In this document: in pieces, positions 1 through 10,354 of the stretch
Layout of the letters: each line of letters begins with the position of its first letter
How positions within the stretch are numbered: the first letter of the stretch is position 1
Assembly: GCF_000715075.1 (NCBI RefSeq)
Contig: NC_134080.1
Span: 35,630,758-35,694,757 of the forward strand
Length of the DNA: 64,000 nt
From: Nicotiana tabacum
Lineage: Eukaryota; Streptophyta; Magnoliopsida; Solanales; Solanaceae
Direction of reading: 5' to 3'
Translations under genes and position numbers: made by a program
Notes under the pieces: generated by a model
Told to the model about the DNA's origin: nothing
What the model saw: the letters and a program-made list of their open reading frames with translations, nothing else
Database searches by the model: none

Positions 1-2
1 TG

Positions 3-1751
3 GTCTCGGAGGAAGCTCATGTTTGGAAGATGTTCTTTGATGGAGCTGTGAACGCCAAGGGTGTAGGGATTGGGGCAATTTTGATCTCGCCTTCTGGTCA
101 GCATTATCCCGCCACAGCTAGACTTCGTTTCTTTTGCACAAATAATACAGCTGAATATGAAGCCTGCATCATGGGCATGCATATGGCAATCGATCAGGAT
201 GTCGAAGACTTACTGATTATGGGAAATTCTGACCTGATTATCCGGCAAGCCCAAGGCGAATAGGAAACTCGGGATGTCAAACTTATCCCTTATCGACAGC
301 ATGTGGAGGACCTCAGCGAGCGCTTTACATCAATAGAGTTCAGGTATATCCCGAGGTGTCACAATGAACTGGCAGATGCACTTGCTACTTTGGCTTCAAT
401 GCTACCCTACCCGGGCAACGCCCACGTCGATCCTTTGGAAATCCAAATCAAGGAAAGACATGGTTACTGCAATGTAATCGAGGCGGGATCAAATACGCAG
501 CCTTGGTACCATGACATCAAAAGGTTCCTGAAGACACAAGAATACCCCGAGTACGCTACTGGAGATCAAAAGAGGACCATTAGGCGGCATGCAAGTGGTT
601 TCTTTCTAAGCGGTGAATTGTTGTATAAGAGGACCCCGGACCTCAATCTTCTAAGATGTGTCGATATCGAGGAGGCAAGAAAGATCATGCACGAAGTACA
701 CGCAGGTGTGTGCGGACCTCACATGAACGGGTATGTCTTAGCAAAGAAAATCCTTCGAGCAGGTTATTACTGGATGACCATGGAAAAGGATTGCTTTAGC
801 TTCGTTCGGAAGTGTCATCAGTGTCAGGTGCACGGTGATTTGATTCATGCACCTCCCACGGAGCAGCATCCCATGTCTGCACCTTGGCCATTTGTTGCCT
901 GGGGCATAGACGTCATTGGACCAATCGAACCGAAGGCTTCGAATGGACACAGGTTTATACTGGTTGCCATCGATTACTTCACAAAATGGGTAGAAGCTGT
1001 CACTCTCAAGTCGGTCACTAAAAAGGCTATAGTGGATTTTGTACACTCAAATCTTATCTGTCGTTTCGGTATTCCTGCGACTATCATTACAGATAACGCA
1101 GCCAACTTGAACAGTCACTTAATGGGAGATGTATGCGAGCAATTCAAGATAACGCATAGGAATTCTACTCCTTATCGGCCGAAAGCCAATGGTGCTGTGG
1201 AAGCGGCGAACAAAAACATCAAGAAGATTTTGAGGAAAACGATCCAAAGTTCCCGACAGTGGCATGAGCAGTTACCATTTGCATTGTTGGGGTATCGCAC
1301 TACGGTACGCACATCAGTAGGAGCGACTCCTTATCTTTTGGTTTATGGGACCGAGGCTGTAATACCGGCAGAGGTAGAAATTCCTTCGCTTCGAACCATT
1401 GTCGAAGCAGAAATCGAAGACAGCGAGTGGGTCAAGACTCGGTTAGAGCAATTGACTTTGATTGATGAAAAGCGAATGGCCGCGGTTTGTCACGGACAGT
1501 TGTACCAACGAAGGATGGCCCGTGCTTACAACAAGAAAGTCCGACCCAGGAATTTCGAAGTAGGTCAGCTGGTACTGAGGCGTATTCTGCCGCATCATGA
1601 GGAAGCAAAAGGGAAGTTTGCTCCAAATTGGAAAGGCCCATACATCATAAGGAAGATATTGCCGAGAGGAGCATTGTATTTAGGTGATATCGAAGGAAAT
1701 GACCCCGACACAGCAGTAAATGCGGATGCAGTCAAGAGATACTACGTCTGA
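3..1751 (+). pseudogene. Tat-type pol 3' end: archaeal-type RNase H plus integrase, one in-frame stop
   Basis: Frame 3 is open from the left edge except for one TAG at 261-263, after which the same frame runs to 1751. The first part is the extra RNase H: FFDGAVNAKG supplies the first Asp and NTAEYEAC the Glu. The third acidic site reads GNSDL, where the sister element at 57155-60607 has GDSDL, so a catalytic Asp has become Asn. The second part is integrase. It has an HX6H (HAGVCGPH) and CX2C (CHQC) zinc-binding region, then a core with Asp in WGIDVIGP, Asp in TDNAAN (sister has TDNGAN) and Glu in GAVEAANK. The end matches the sister closely. The stop and the lost Asp make this copy non-functional by itself. 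Confidence 0.92.
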
Positions 1752-2114
1752 ATTATACTCCAGTAGTCTTGACACATTTGAAATGATGAAGGTTTTATTC
1801 CCCACTACTCCCCAAACACTGCCCAATTCTCTCTACAAACCTTTGATCCGCTTACAAAAAAAAACAACAACAACAAAACAAAAACATTGATTGAGGCCTG
1901 AACTACGTTACATAGGCAGCCTCTCCCTAAGGTTCAGTCACACCAACAATAAAATCCCATTCACCCTGAAATTGAAACCGGGGCACGTCGAGCAGTTTAG
2001 AAGTTAGTATCATCCACCTCTCTTTACCAAGCACAAGCCTTCAAATCAATTACCAAAGATAGTGGGGAACCAATAAGCGTCACAAATGGAGACCGGCACA
2101 CTCTGAATTGAGAG

Positions 2115-2290
2115 AGATAAAATGAGAGAGTCTCGTCGGTGAAAACCTTCGGGCACCACGAGGCGACGGGAGTAGAGAAACCAAAATGAGAGAGCTTGTT
2201 TAGTAAAAACTCACAAAGAGTGCTATCAAGCGATTACAGGAAGAGAAATGAGAGAGGTCAGCCGGCGAAAACCCGCAAAGGGCGTTGTTG
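2115..2290 (+). repeat. short repeated 3' UTR motif (about 3 copies)
   Basis: Three diverged units contain AAATGAGAGAG followed by a GGTGAAAACC-like segment and a gcacca/cgagg-like tail. The sister element carries the same motif three times in reverse complement at 56205-56400, so it is an ancestral part of this family's 3' UTR rather than chance. Confidence 0.65.
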
Positions 2291-2689
2291 GCCGAAAAGA
2301 ATGACTCCACCCCAAGGAGGTCTCGGCAAAGTTCCACCGGTTTGGAATTACAGATCCGTTCTGGTTCGGAGAAACGCAAGTTCATGGAAGGTCAGGCGTC
2401 CAGTACAAAGAGCATGTCATGTCATTTAAAGCCAGCGTTATCTTCCTCAGATAAGTCTTTCTCGTCCCAAAAGGGACACTTCCTTCCTGAAATTTGTTTT
2501 ATCCTTTCTTTGTTTCTTTTTGAATCCCTTTTATGTTTTAACCCCAAGTTCAGGATACACCGGAGAGGGCAGGTGGCAGGTTTGTTTTCACGGAGTTCCG
2601 TTTCATGAAGGAAAACACCCCATTTCGTTGGTACGTCTGTCCAAACTTGATGAATCATGACGTTTGATGGCGTTCGAAGTAAAGAGGGA

Positions 2690-3030
2690 AAAAGAGAAAT
2701 TTCCCCTAGCAAGTCCGCCTTCGGACGAATCCCCACAGAGTCTCTCCTTGTACAATCCTCCCACAGAGTCTCCCCAATATAAAAATAAAAAAAAAAGTAG
2801 AAAAAAAAATCCTGTTGGAATTTCCCCAGCACATCCCCAGCGAGTCCCTTTGTAAAAATTCCCCAACAAGCTTACCCCAACAAATCCTAGAAAGCCCGCT
2901 TCGAAACAAATCCCCAGCATGCCCCATTGTACAAAAATCCACACAAAGAATCCACTTTGTAAATATTCCCCCACGGGGCTTCCTTTGGTACAAATCCCCA
3001 CAGAACACCTCCAATAAAATCCCCGTTGAG
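2690..3030 (+). repeat. degenerate C-rich tandem repeat
   Basis: Repeated phrases of the type TCCCCACAGAGTC, TTGTACAAATCC and AATTCCCCAACA recur every few tens of bases with many changes. It looks like an old minisatellite inside the 3' UTR. The unit length is hard to fix by eye. The frames open on both strands here are by-products of the repeat. Confidence 0.55.
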
Positions 3031-3469
3031 AATCTCCAAGCAAAACGGGACAAAAAAAGAGAGAAAAGAAAAGAGCCTTACGAGGCAAATCATCACAGAA
3101 TCTGGAAATACAAAGCCTGAGAAGTCAAAAAAGTTTCACCATTTGAATCAAATCAAGGGCAGGATTTCGCAACAGGAATGAGGACGCAACAAAGCAACTG
3201 GGAACGACCTAGGTCACCGAACCGACCGTCATTTCCAAACTAATAATTGTTCTTTGTCTGAAAAGTTGAAACAGGTATAATCCAAGACAACCGTGCAAGA
3301 AGCAGGTGTCGCCCGAAGAAGGAGGTACATGGGTACAAGAAATATCTTGGCAATAAGGAACTCACTCGAAAGGTAAGTTTCCACGAAACTCTCTTTTGTT
3401 TTTTTACTAAAACAAGAAAATTCAAAAAAAAAAGAGGTCAGTTGTTGTTCTCGAATTTGTCCCAAGCTA

Positions 3470-5700
3470 ATCAGCATTAGGGTTTTAAACCCTAAACTGA
3501 ATTTTTCCTTTAGTCAGCATTAGGGTTTTAAATCCTAAACTGAATTTTTCCATTCAGCCAACATTAGGGTTTTAAAACCTTAAACTGAACTTTCCATGCA
3601 GTCAGCATTAGGGTTTTAAACCCTAAACTGAATTTTTCCCTTTAGTCAGCATTAGGGTTTTAAACCCTAAACTGAACTTTTTCCATTCAGCCAGCATTAG
3701 GGTTTTAAACCCTAAACTGAGCTTTTCCATGCAGTCAGCATTAGGGTTTTAAACCCTAAACTGAATTTTTCCTTTTAGTCAGCATTAGGGTTTTAAACCC
3801 TAATCTGAACTTTTTCCATTCAGCTAGCATTAGGGTTTTAAACCCTAAACTGAGCTTTTCCATGCAGTCAGCATTAGGGTATTAAACCCTAAACTGAATT
3901 TTTCCTTTCAATCAGCATTAGGGTTTCAAACCCTAAACTGAATTTTTCCATTCAGCCAACATTAGGGTTTTAAAACCCTAAACTGAGCTTTCCATGCAGT
4001 CAGCATTAGGGTTTTAAACCCTAAACTGAATTTTTCCTTTTAGTCAGCATTAGGGTTTTAAACCCTAAACTGAACTTTTTCCATTCAGCCAGCATTAGGG
4101 TTTTAAACCCTAAACTGAGCTTTTCCATGCAGTCAGCATTAGGGTTTTGAACCCTAAACTGAATTTTTCCTTTCAATCAGCATTAGGGTTTTAAACCCTA
4201 AACTGAATTTTTCCATTCAGCCAGCATTAGGGTTTTAAACCCTAAACTGAGCTTTTCCATGCAGTCAGCATTAGGGTTTTAAACCCTAAACTAAATTTTT
4301 CCTTTTAGTCAGCATTAGGGTTTTAAACCCTAAACTGAACTTTTTCAATTCAGCCAGCATTAGGGTTTTAAACCCTAAACTGAGCTTTTCCATGCAGTCA
4401 GCATTAGGGTTTTAAACCCTAAACCGAATTTTTCCTTTTAGTCAGCATTAGGGTTTTAAACCCTAAACTGAACTTTTTCCATTCAGCCAGCATTAGGGTT
4501 TTAAACCCTAAACTGAGCTTTTCCATGCAGTCAGCATTAGGGTTTTAAACCCTAAACTGAATTTTTCCTTTAGTCAGCATTAGGGTTTTAAACCCTAAAC
4601 TGAACTTTTTCCATTCAGCCAGCATTAAGGTTTTAAACCATAAACTGAGCTTTTCCATGCAGTCCGCATTAGGGTTTTAAACCCTAAACTGAATTTTTTC
4701 TTTAATCAGCATTAGGGTTTTAAACCCTAAACTGAATTTTCCCTTTAGTCAGCGTTAGGGTTTTAAACCCTAAACTGAACTTTTTCCTTTAGCCAGCATT
4801 AGGGTTTTAAACCTTAAACTGAGATTTTCCATGCAATCAGCATTAGGGTTTTAAACCCTAAACTGAGCTTTTCCATGCAATCAACATTAGGGTTTTAAAC
4901 CCTAAACTGAATTTTCCCTTCAGTCAGCATTAGGGTTTTAAATCCTAAACTGAACTTTTCCTTTAGTCAGCATTAGGGTTTTAAACCCTAAACTGAACTT
5001 TTTCCTTTAGTCAGCATTAGGGTTTTAAACCCTAAACTGAACTTTTTCCATTCAGCCAGCATTAGGGTTTTAAACCCTAAACTGAGCTTTTCCATGCAAT
5101 CAGCATTAGGGTTTTAAACCCTAAACTGAACTTTTTTCCATTCAGCCAGCATTAGGGTTTTAAACCCTAAACTGAGCTTTTCCATGCAATCAGCATTAGG
5201 GTTTTAAACCCTAAACTGAATTTTTCCTTTAGTCAGCATTAGGGTTTTAAACCCTAAACTAAACTCTTTCATTCAGCCAGCATTAGGGTTTTAAACCCTA
5301 AACTGAGCTTTTCCATGTAGTCAGCATTAGGGTTTTAAACCCTAAACTGCACTTTTCCTTTCAGTCAGCATTAGGGTTTTAAACCCTAAACTGAACTTTT
5401 CCCTTTCAGTCAGCATTAAGGTTTTAAACCATAAACTGAACTTTTCCCTTTCAGTCAGCATTAGGATTTTAAACCCTAAACTGAACCTTTCCCTTTCAGT
5501 CAGCATTAGGGTTTTAAACCCTAAACTGAACCTTTCCCTTTCAGTCAGCATTATAGTTTTAAACCCTAAACTGAATTTTTCCTTTGGTCAGCATTAGAGT
5601 TTTAAACCCTAAACTGAACTTTTCCCCAGTTGGTCAGTATTAGAGTTTCAACTCTAAACTGAACCTTTCCCCAGCTAGTCGATATTAGGGCTCCAACCCT
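3470..5700 (+). repeat. about 51-copy, 43-46 bp tandem array with paired telobox-like motifs
   Basis: Each unit has a core in which TTAGGGTTT is followed after one base by AAACCCTAA, then a linker such as CTGAATTTTTCCTTTAGTCAGC. The core is a near-perfect palindrome made of two inverted plant telomere-like motifs (AAACCCTAA, the telobox). I count about 51 cores by eye. From about 3475 to 4700 the linkers cycle through three types (tttagtcagc, cattcagccagc, catgcagtcagc), giving a higher-order period near 131 bp. Toward 5340-5580 a fourth linker (CCTTTCAGTCAGC) takes over. Copies at the 3' end are the most diverged. Confidence 0.95.
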
Positions 5701-6419
5701 GAACTGAGCATGCATATCCTCTTTCATCAATTTTATGAACTTCCTGGCAAATAATTCACAAAATTTTCCTAGTGAAACTGGGGCAGAAAATTTCGTTCAT
5801 TTGTTTTTCCCGCAGGTCTAACCTCGAGCCACACGGATCGAAACGACCCACAAGATGAGTCTCAACTCAGAATCTAAGAAGAAAAAGAAAAAAGATGTCC
5901 CGAGACACCGGAGAAAATGGAAGGCGGATCGCTCCAAGATTTGATCAAGGTCCCGAGTTCTACCAACCCCGTCCTATTCAGTATCGCAGAAATAAATAGG
6001 CGCCTACAACTTGCAAGCATCAAGATTCAGATCGGAGTCTACAAGCAGAATCAGCTAAGACCCAAGATCAAGTCGCAAAAGAATCATAGATAGGAATCTT
6101 GTAACTAGCAGTTGACATGCATATAAGTGTTTAGTTCAGTTTCAATTTTTCTTTGGTATTAATAAGGCGGTCAGTAAAGCAGCGGTAACAACATCAACAG
6201 CAGTAACAGCAAGCATTGCAATCCCATGGTAGCCCCGACTACCAAAGCTTTCCGAACTACATTGACCTGATTCCTGTTTAGCCCGGGATATGTAGGAAAT
6301 CTTTGAAGCAAGATTCGGTCAAAACTTTCAAAACATGTTTCACACGGAGTAGTCCATAGGCAAAAATCGCTCATATCCGCTCACTTTATCTTTGCACGAA
6401 AACCCTTCGTGTTTCCGAA

Positions 6420-6433
6420 CAAAGAGGGGCAGC
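6420..6433 (+). other. polypurine tract of the left Tat element
   Basis: AAAGAGGGGCAGC stands immediately before the 3' LTR. The same string, reverse complemented, adjoins the sister LTR at 53756-53768. It would prime plus-strand DNA synthesis. Confidence 0.8.
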
Positions 6434-6938
6434 TATGAGCACGTGATTTTTGTCTTGCGCGACAATCGCTCCAAAAGAATAAAAAAAATAATAACAAATG
6501 GTCCTGCTGTACAAATTTGGATTTTACATGGCACTTTGTTAATTATTTATGATTTTTGCCCTTTTTTATTTTTTATTAAAACAAAATACAAAAAATGTAT
6601 GTGTCATGCATAATTTGAACCGTAATCCGGTTGTTAAATAGAAAATCATAAATAGGCATCTTTGTCCGTGATTTTGTTTTTGTTTGATTTTACCTGTTTT
6701 AAAATATTTTAATATGTGTGCAAATAATTGTATTAAGTGTTTATTTAATTTTAATTTGATTTACGTAGGTTTTGTTTTTAAAATAAAAAATAATAAAAAA
6801 AAATCTTTTTTCGGACTTGGGCCAATTTTAAACAAATTGGCCCAAACAAACTCAGCCCAAAACCCAGGCCTGTCCGGTCCGTAACTAGCCTACTTCGAGA
6901 ACATACAAACGACGTCGTTTTTATCCAGGCTGATCTGA

Positions 6939-6965
6939 GCCGTTGATCTCTGAAAGATCAACGGC
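6939..6965 (+). promoter_or_regulatory. U3 inverted repeat upstream of the TATA box
   Basis: GCCGTTGATCT at 6939-6949 is followed after 5 bases by its exact complement AGATCAACGGC at 6955-6965. Related palindromes sit in the U3 of the other two Tat LTRs, at 53078-53104 and 46586-46613. Conservation across different families suggests a protein-binding or structural element; the function is inferred. Confidence 0.6.
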
Positions 6966-7123
6966 CAAGATCTCTCACCCCGAACCCACTAACAGACCCG
7001 ACCCGTCTCACCCGGACCGACCCCAACCCTTTACCCTTGAAACGACGCCGTTCCCTGTTAGTCAAAGGATCCTGGCCCTTCATCACATCTCATCCAACGG
7101 CCAAGATCCACCTACCCACTAAC

Positions 7124-7130
7124 TATATAA
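7124..7130 (+). promoter_or_regulatory. LTR TATA box
   Basis: TATATAA is followed by a C/A-rich start-like region. The sister LTR has its counterpart (GTATATAAA, minus strand) at 53048-53056, at a similar distance from the LTR start. This is the likely core promoter of the LTR. Confidence 0.65.
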
Positions 7131-7562
7131 ACTCATAACATTACCCTGCCCCCCTATCCGAACCCCAGCCTTCATCGTCTTCACAAGAACCCCAAACCCT
7201 AGAGCCGCCTCTGTACACCTTCACCATGAAAGCCGGCGGCATGAACGCCGGTGGCCTTCACCTTAACACCATAGAACCCCCTCACCGCCCTAAACATTGA
7301 TCTGTTGGCCGTTTAGTTCGAATCCCTTCCCACCTTCTCGAATCTTTATTTGAAGATTCGAGTTGGAACCCGATTTACACCAATCAACCTCAACTTCACA
7401 CCAGACAGTCCCCAGACCCCTCCCCGTGACCAAACCATGCTTGGTTTGGTCCGAATCTAACCAGGGAAACACGAATCCCAGATCTAATTTTTTTTGAACC
7501 CTAGGTTTCTCCGTGCATGTTCCGTATCTGTTCAAGCCGAAGAGATTAAGGTCTAATGGACC

Positions 7563-7615
7563 TTAATCGAAGTGTTTCTCATCTGAGAAACACTTCTGAG
7601 AAACACTTCGATTAA
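7563..7615 (+). other. strong conserved hairpin downstream of the LTR promoter
   Basis: The 19-base arm at 7563-7581 pairs perfectly with 7597-7615. A second, overlapping 13-base pairing is possible between 7569-7581 and 7584-7596. A shorter inverted repeat (GGTC ... GACC) precedes it. The sister LTR has a 17-base hairpin of related but changed sequence at 52569-52606, also about 450 bp after its TATA box. Confidence 0.75.
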
Positions 7616-8468
7616 AGTCCGTTCGGCCTTAAGAAAGGTCTATCCGAATCCAAGTTAAGGCTTTTGATTTTTCGGGTTTTAAGGCGAGTTTGCTTTCTTT
7701 TCTTTATTTGTTTTAGTCCATGCGATTGTTCTAAAAGCTGTTCATGTTTTGTGAAATCTGTGTTTCGAGTTTTATTAACTGTGTCCTATCCACCTTGCCC
7801 GAACCTTTGTTGTTTGATTGAGTTTCTTCTTCTACTTGTTCTGATAATATGTATGTATGTATTTATTGTGCAATTAGTTAAATTTCAAATTTGAACTGAT
7901 TAACTGATTCCCCGGGCACAATTCTGCTTAGTCAATACAATTCGAATCATGTGTCCTATACTGTTAAATGTCTGATTTTGGTTTTGATTGTATGTGTTAT
8001 AACTAATATATTCGAGTCGACATGTGTCGTCAATTAGTTTCAGATGTTTGAACAATAAACAAATTGATCTGCTTCTGTTAAGCATTGTCTGAATCAGTTA
8101 GGAATTGAATTTAGCTACTTATAGTTGTTAATCTGAATCAGAAATATAAAAAGTTTGGTTTTGTTTAGCTGCAGTCAGAATTGGAGGGCATGTGCACTTG
8201 TGCACAACATGGGCATAAAGGCCTTTGTTACATTTGAAATAGTTTGACAGCATATGCTGTCAGATTATACCATGCTGCCCACATCCTGCTTTAGTTTAGA
8301 AATATTAAACCTTACTTAAAGGTAAGTCTGCCAGGGAATATCATGGGGTTGTGTTCTTATTTAAATAGTAAGTGGAATCTGAAAATAAGAGAGCACATGT
8401 GAGGGTGTTCTAATTGTCTATCAAGCTGTAAAAGGGGTGATGTTAAGGCTTATAAAAGGGAGGCACAT

Positions 8469-8720
8469 TGAGAGAGAGAGAGGAGGAGAGACAGACACAC
8501 ATAAGAGGGGGACAGAGGGAAATTGTGAGAAAAAAAGGGGAATTAAGAAGAAGGAGAGCTGAAGTTCTAAGAAAGATATACACACATAGACATAGAGATA
8601 CACACACATTGACACACACAGACAGACAGAGAGAACTGGGAGAGATCTGAGAAGAGAGGTTTGGAGACATACATAGATACACATATATACAGAAATAGAA
8701 AGAGAGCAAGAAAAAATAAA
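8469..8720 (+). repeat. GA/CA-rich low-complexity tract in the LTR
   Basis: Runs of AGAG, ACAC and AGAC dominate. The opposing open frames here are produced by this composition and are not genes. Confidence 0.8.
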
Positions 8721-10354
8721 ATAGATAGGAAATCAGAAACTTAGTTTTGTCTGTCTGAAGTTCATCTGTTGTCAATTTGTTAGGTAGTATTGCTTCTTCT
8801 AAGTTTCAATCGAGATTACTGGCAGTGTTTTGTTGCATTTGGTGTATCTCGGAATTGGATTGTCTGGAGTTCTGTTTCCACCACACTGTGTGCTGCTATC
8901 ATTTGGCTATTTTCTCTTCAACCATAGTTCCATCCCTTGCAATAGAATTTGCTCTGCTGTGTTGTTTTGATTACTGCTGTTACTCTGACTCCTGCTGCTG
9001 CTGATCTTCCCTGTTATTCTCCTCTTCTTCTTTGCATTTCAGCATTCCAGCATTCCAGGTACACATTTCGAGTCCCTATAGTGATGTAACTGAAACAGTT
9101 CGAAAGCATGAAATGAAAAAGGTTGAAGAAGTTCAAGTATTTGTTGTAATATTCATGGTACATTAACGGGTCTGTAAAAATTGATTAGTTTATAATTCAA
9201 TAGTATGAAAGTATGTACTGATACTCGACTGAGTTTAGCCCTTTGTGTTTTAGTTCGGTAGTTGTTTGTTAGTACGGGGTATGTATACTCTGACCTTATA
9301 CAATGCTGTTTCTGTTTCATTTAGTTTTTTTTTGGGTTCCGTTAGGCAGTACATAGGGTCACATTCAAAGTCCCATTAGTAACAATATCTAGTAGCTAAA
9401 TCCTTTAATCTAGCCTAAATAAGTTTAGTTAAGGTCAACTCAAGAATTGTTCGGATTAAGTGTTATATTTCGTTAGCTCGTATGTGATTTCTTGTCAAAT
9501 TAAAGCATTTTTCCATTAAAGTATAATGTTTTCTTAACTTTGTAAATAATTAATCATAAGAATCTGGATCAGGCCAAAGCATATAATTAAATTAGCATGT
9601 ACCTCTTCTTCTAGTTTTAGGGACAAATGTATTAGAAATGTAGCCACTTTAGGATATCCTTTCTAAAATAGAGACGAGCCTCGCCAAATAAAAATGCAAA
9701 ATTGCGGGGCCCTCGATAAATAATCATAATAAATATTTAGAATTCAGGCTAGGCCGTTTAGTGAATCTCATGGCCTTCTCAAAAAATAATAACGCGTTAG
9801 GCTCTTTAGGCGCGGCTTAATTAAATCATATTCTTAAATTCGGGTGCACATTGATGTGACCCAAATCCAAATCTCAACGAAGTCAAAATGTGTTGACGAT
9901 CACGGGCGCATTGATTGTGACGTGGTTCGAGATGCATTTTCACGACGTTGCAATTCTATAAAAAAAATAAGTGATAATGATAAAGCGGTTTAAACTTAAT
10001 AAAAGCATGTAAGTCATAACATTGTATTTAAATCAGATATTTAGCCATTATAACAATTTAAGCGACCGTGCTAGAACCACGGGATTCGAGGGTGCCTAAC
10101 ACCTTCCCTCGGGTCAACAGAATTCCTTACTTAGAATTTCTGGTTCGCAGACTTCATTTGGAAAAGTCGAAAATTTCCTCGATTTGGGATTCAAGATAAA
10201 CCGGTGACTTGGGACACCAAAAGCCAAACCTTTCCCAAGTGGCGACTCTGAATTAAATAAATAATCCCATTTCGAATATTGTCACTTAAATTGGAAAAAC
10301 TCCCCTCGCGCATTTAACCCTTCGGGGCCGGGCGCGCAAAAAGGAGGTGTGACA

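Larger units (their letters stand above)
1752..6433 (+). other. 3' untranslated region of the left Tat element
   Basis: This non-coding stretch lies between the pol stop and the 3' LTR. It contains an A/C-rich tract just after pol (about 1855-1890), short conserved repeats (2115-2290), a degenerate C-rich array (2690-3030), the large telobox-bearing array (3470-5700), and a conserved block before the polypurine tract (about 6210-6430). That block matches the minus-strand sister element at 53756-53960. Long, fast-changing 3' UTRs with tandem repeats are known for Tat/Ogre elements. Small open frames here are repeat artefacts. Confidence 0.8.
1..10354 (+). mobile_element. Ty3/gypsy Tat-lineage LTR retrotransposon, 3' half
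   Basis: The 3' part of a Tat/Ogre/Retand-type element enters from the left edge. In order it shows an archaeal-type RNase H, an integrase, a 4.7 kb 3' UTR full of tandem repeats, a polypurine tract and one 3' LTR. The Tat assignment rests on the extra RNase H placed directly before integrase, which is a known hallmark of that lineage. It is the same family as the minus-strand element at 49494-64000: proteins, polypurine tract, LTR start and many LTR blocks match. It is older, with a stop codon and a catalytic substitution in pol and a mutated LTR start. The sequence after the LTR is unrelated AT-rich DNA. Confidence 0.9.
6434..10354 (+). repeat. 3' LTR (3.9 kb) of the left Tat element
   Basis: The left end is set by the polypurine tract and by alignment with the sister LTR, whose start is TGTAAGCACGTG; here the first bases read TATGAGCACGTG, so the terminal TG is mutated. 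The right end is ...GGAGGTGTGACA at 10343-10354, equal to the sister end at 49494 reverse complemented. The LTR contains a G-box (CACGTG), an inverted repeat at 6939-6965, a TATA box, a hairpin at 7563-7615 and a purine/CA-rich tract at 8469-8720. Its last 700 bp are well conserved with the sister. LTRs of several kb are typical of Ogre-like elements. Confidence 0.88.

Noticed and set aside
2422..3120. Overlapping frames with FFLLFF, WGDSVGG and PTESPQ
   Set aside because: They mirror the C-rich degenerate repeat of the 3' UTR and have no domain.
5342..5551. Open frame with repeated MLTERERFSLGFKTL
   Set aside because: It is the reverse-strand reading of the telobox array; the peptide repeat follows from the DNA repeat.
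3470..5700. True telomere or interstitial telomere tract
   Set aside because: The units are 43-46 bp with one inverted telomere-like pair each, not (TTTAGGG)n, and the array lies inside a retrotransposon 3' UTR.
8421..8775. Cys/Val-rich or Arg/Glu-rich small proteins on both strands
   Set aside because: Produced by a GA/CA-rich low-complexity tract in an LTR; no start context or domain.
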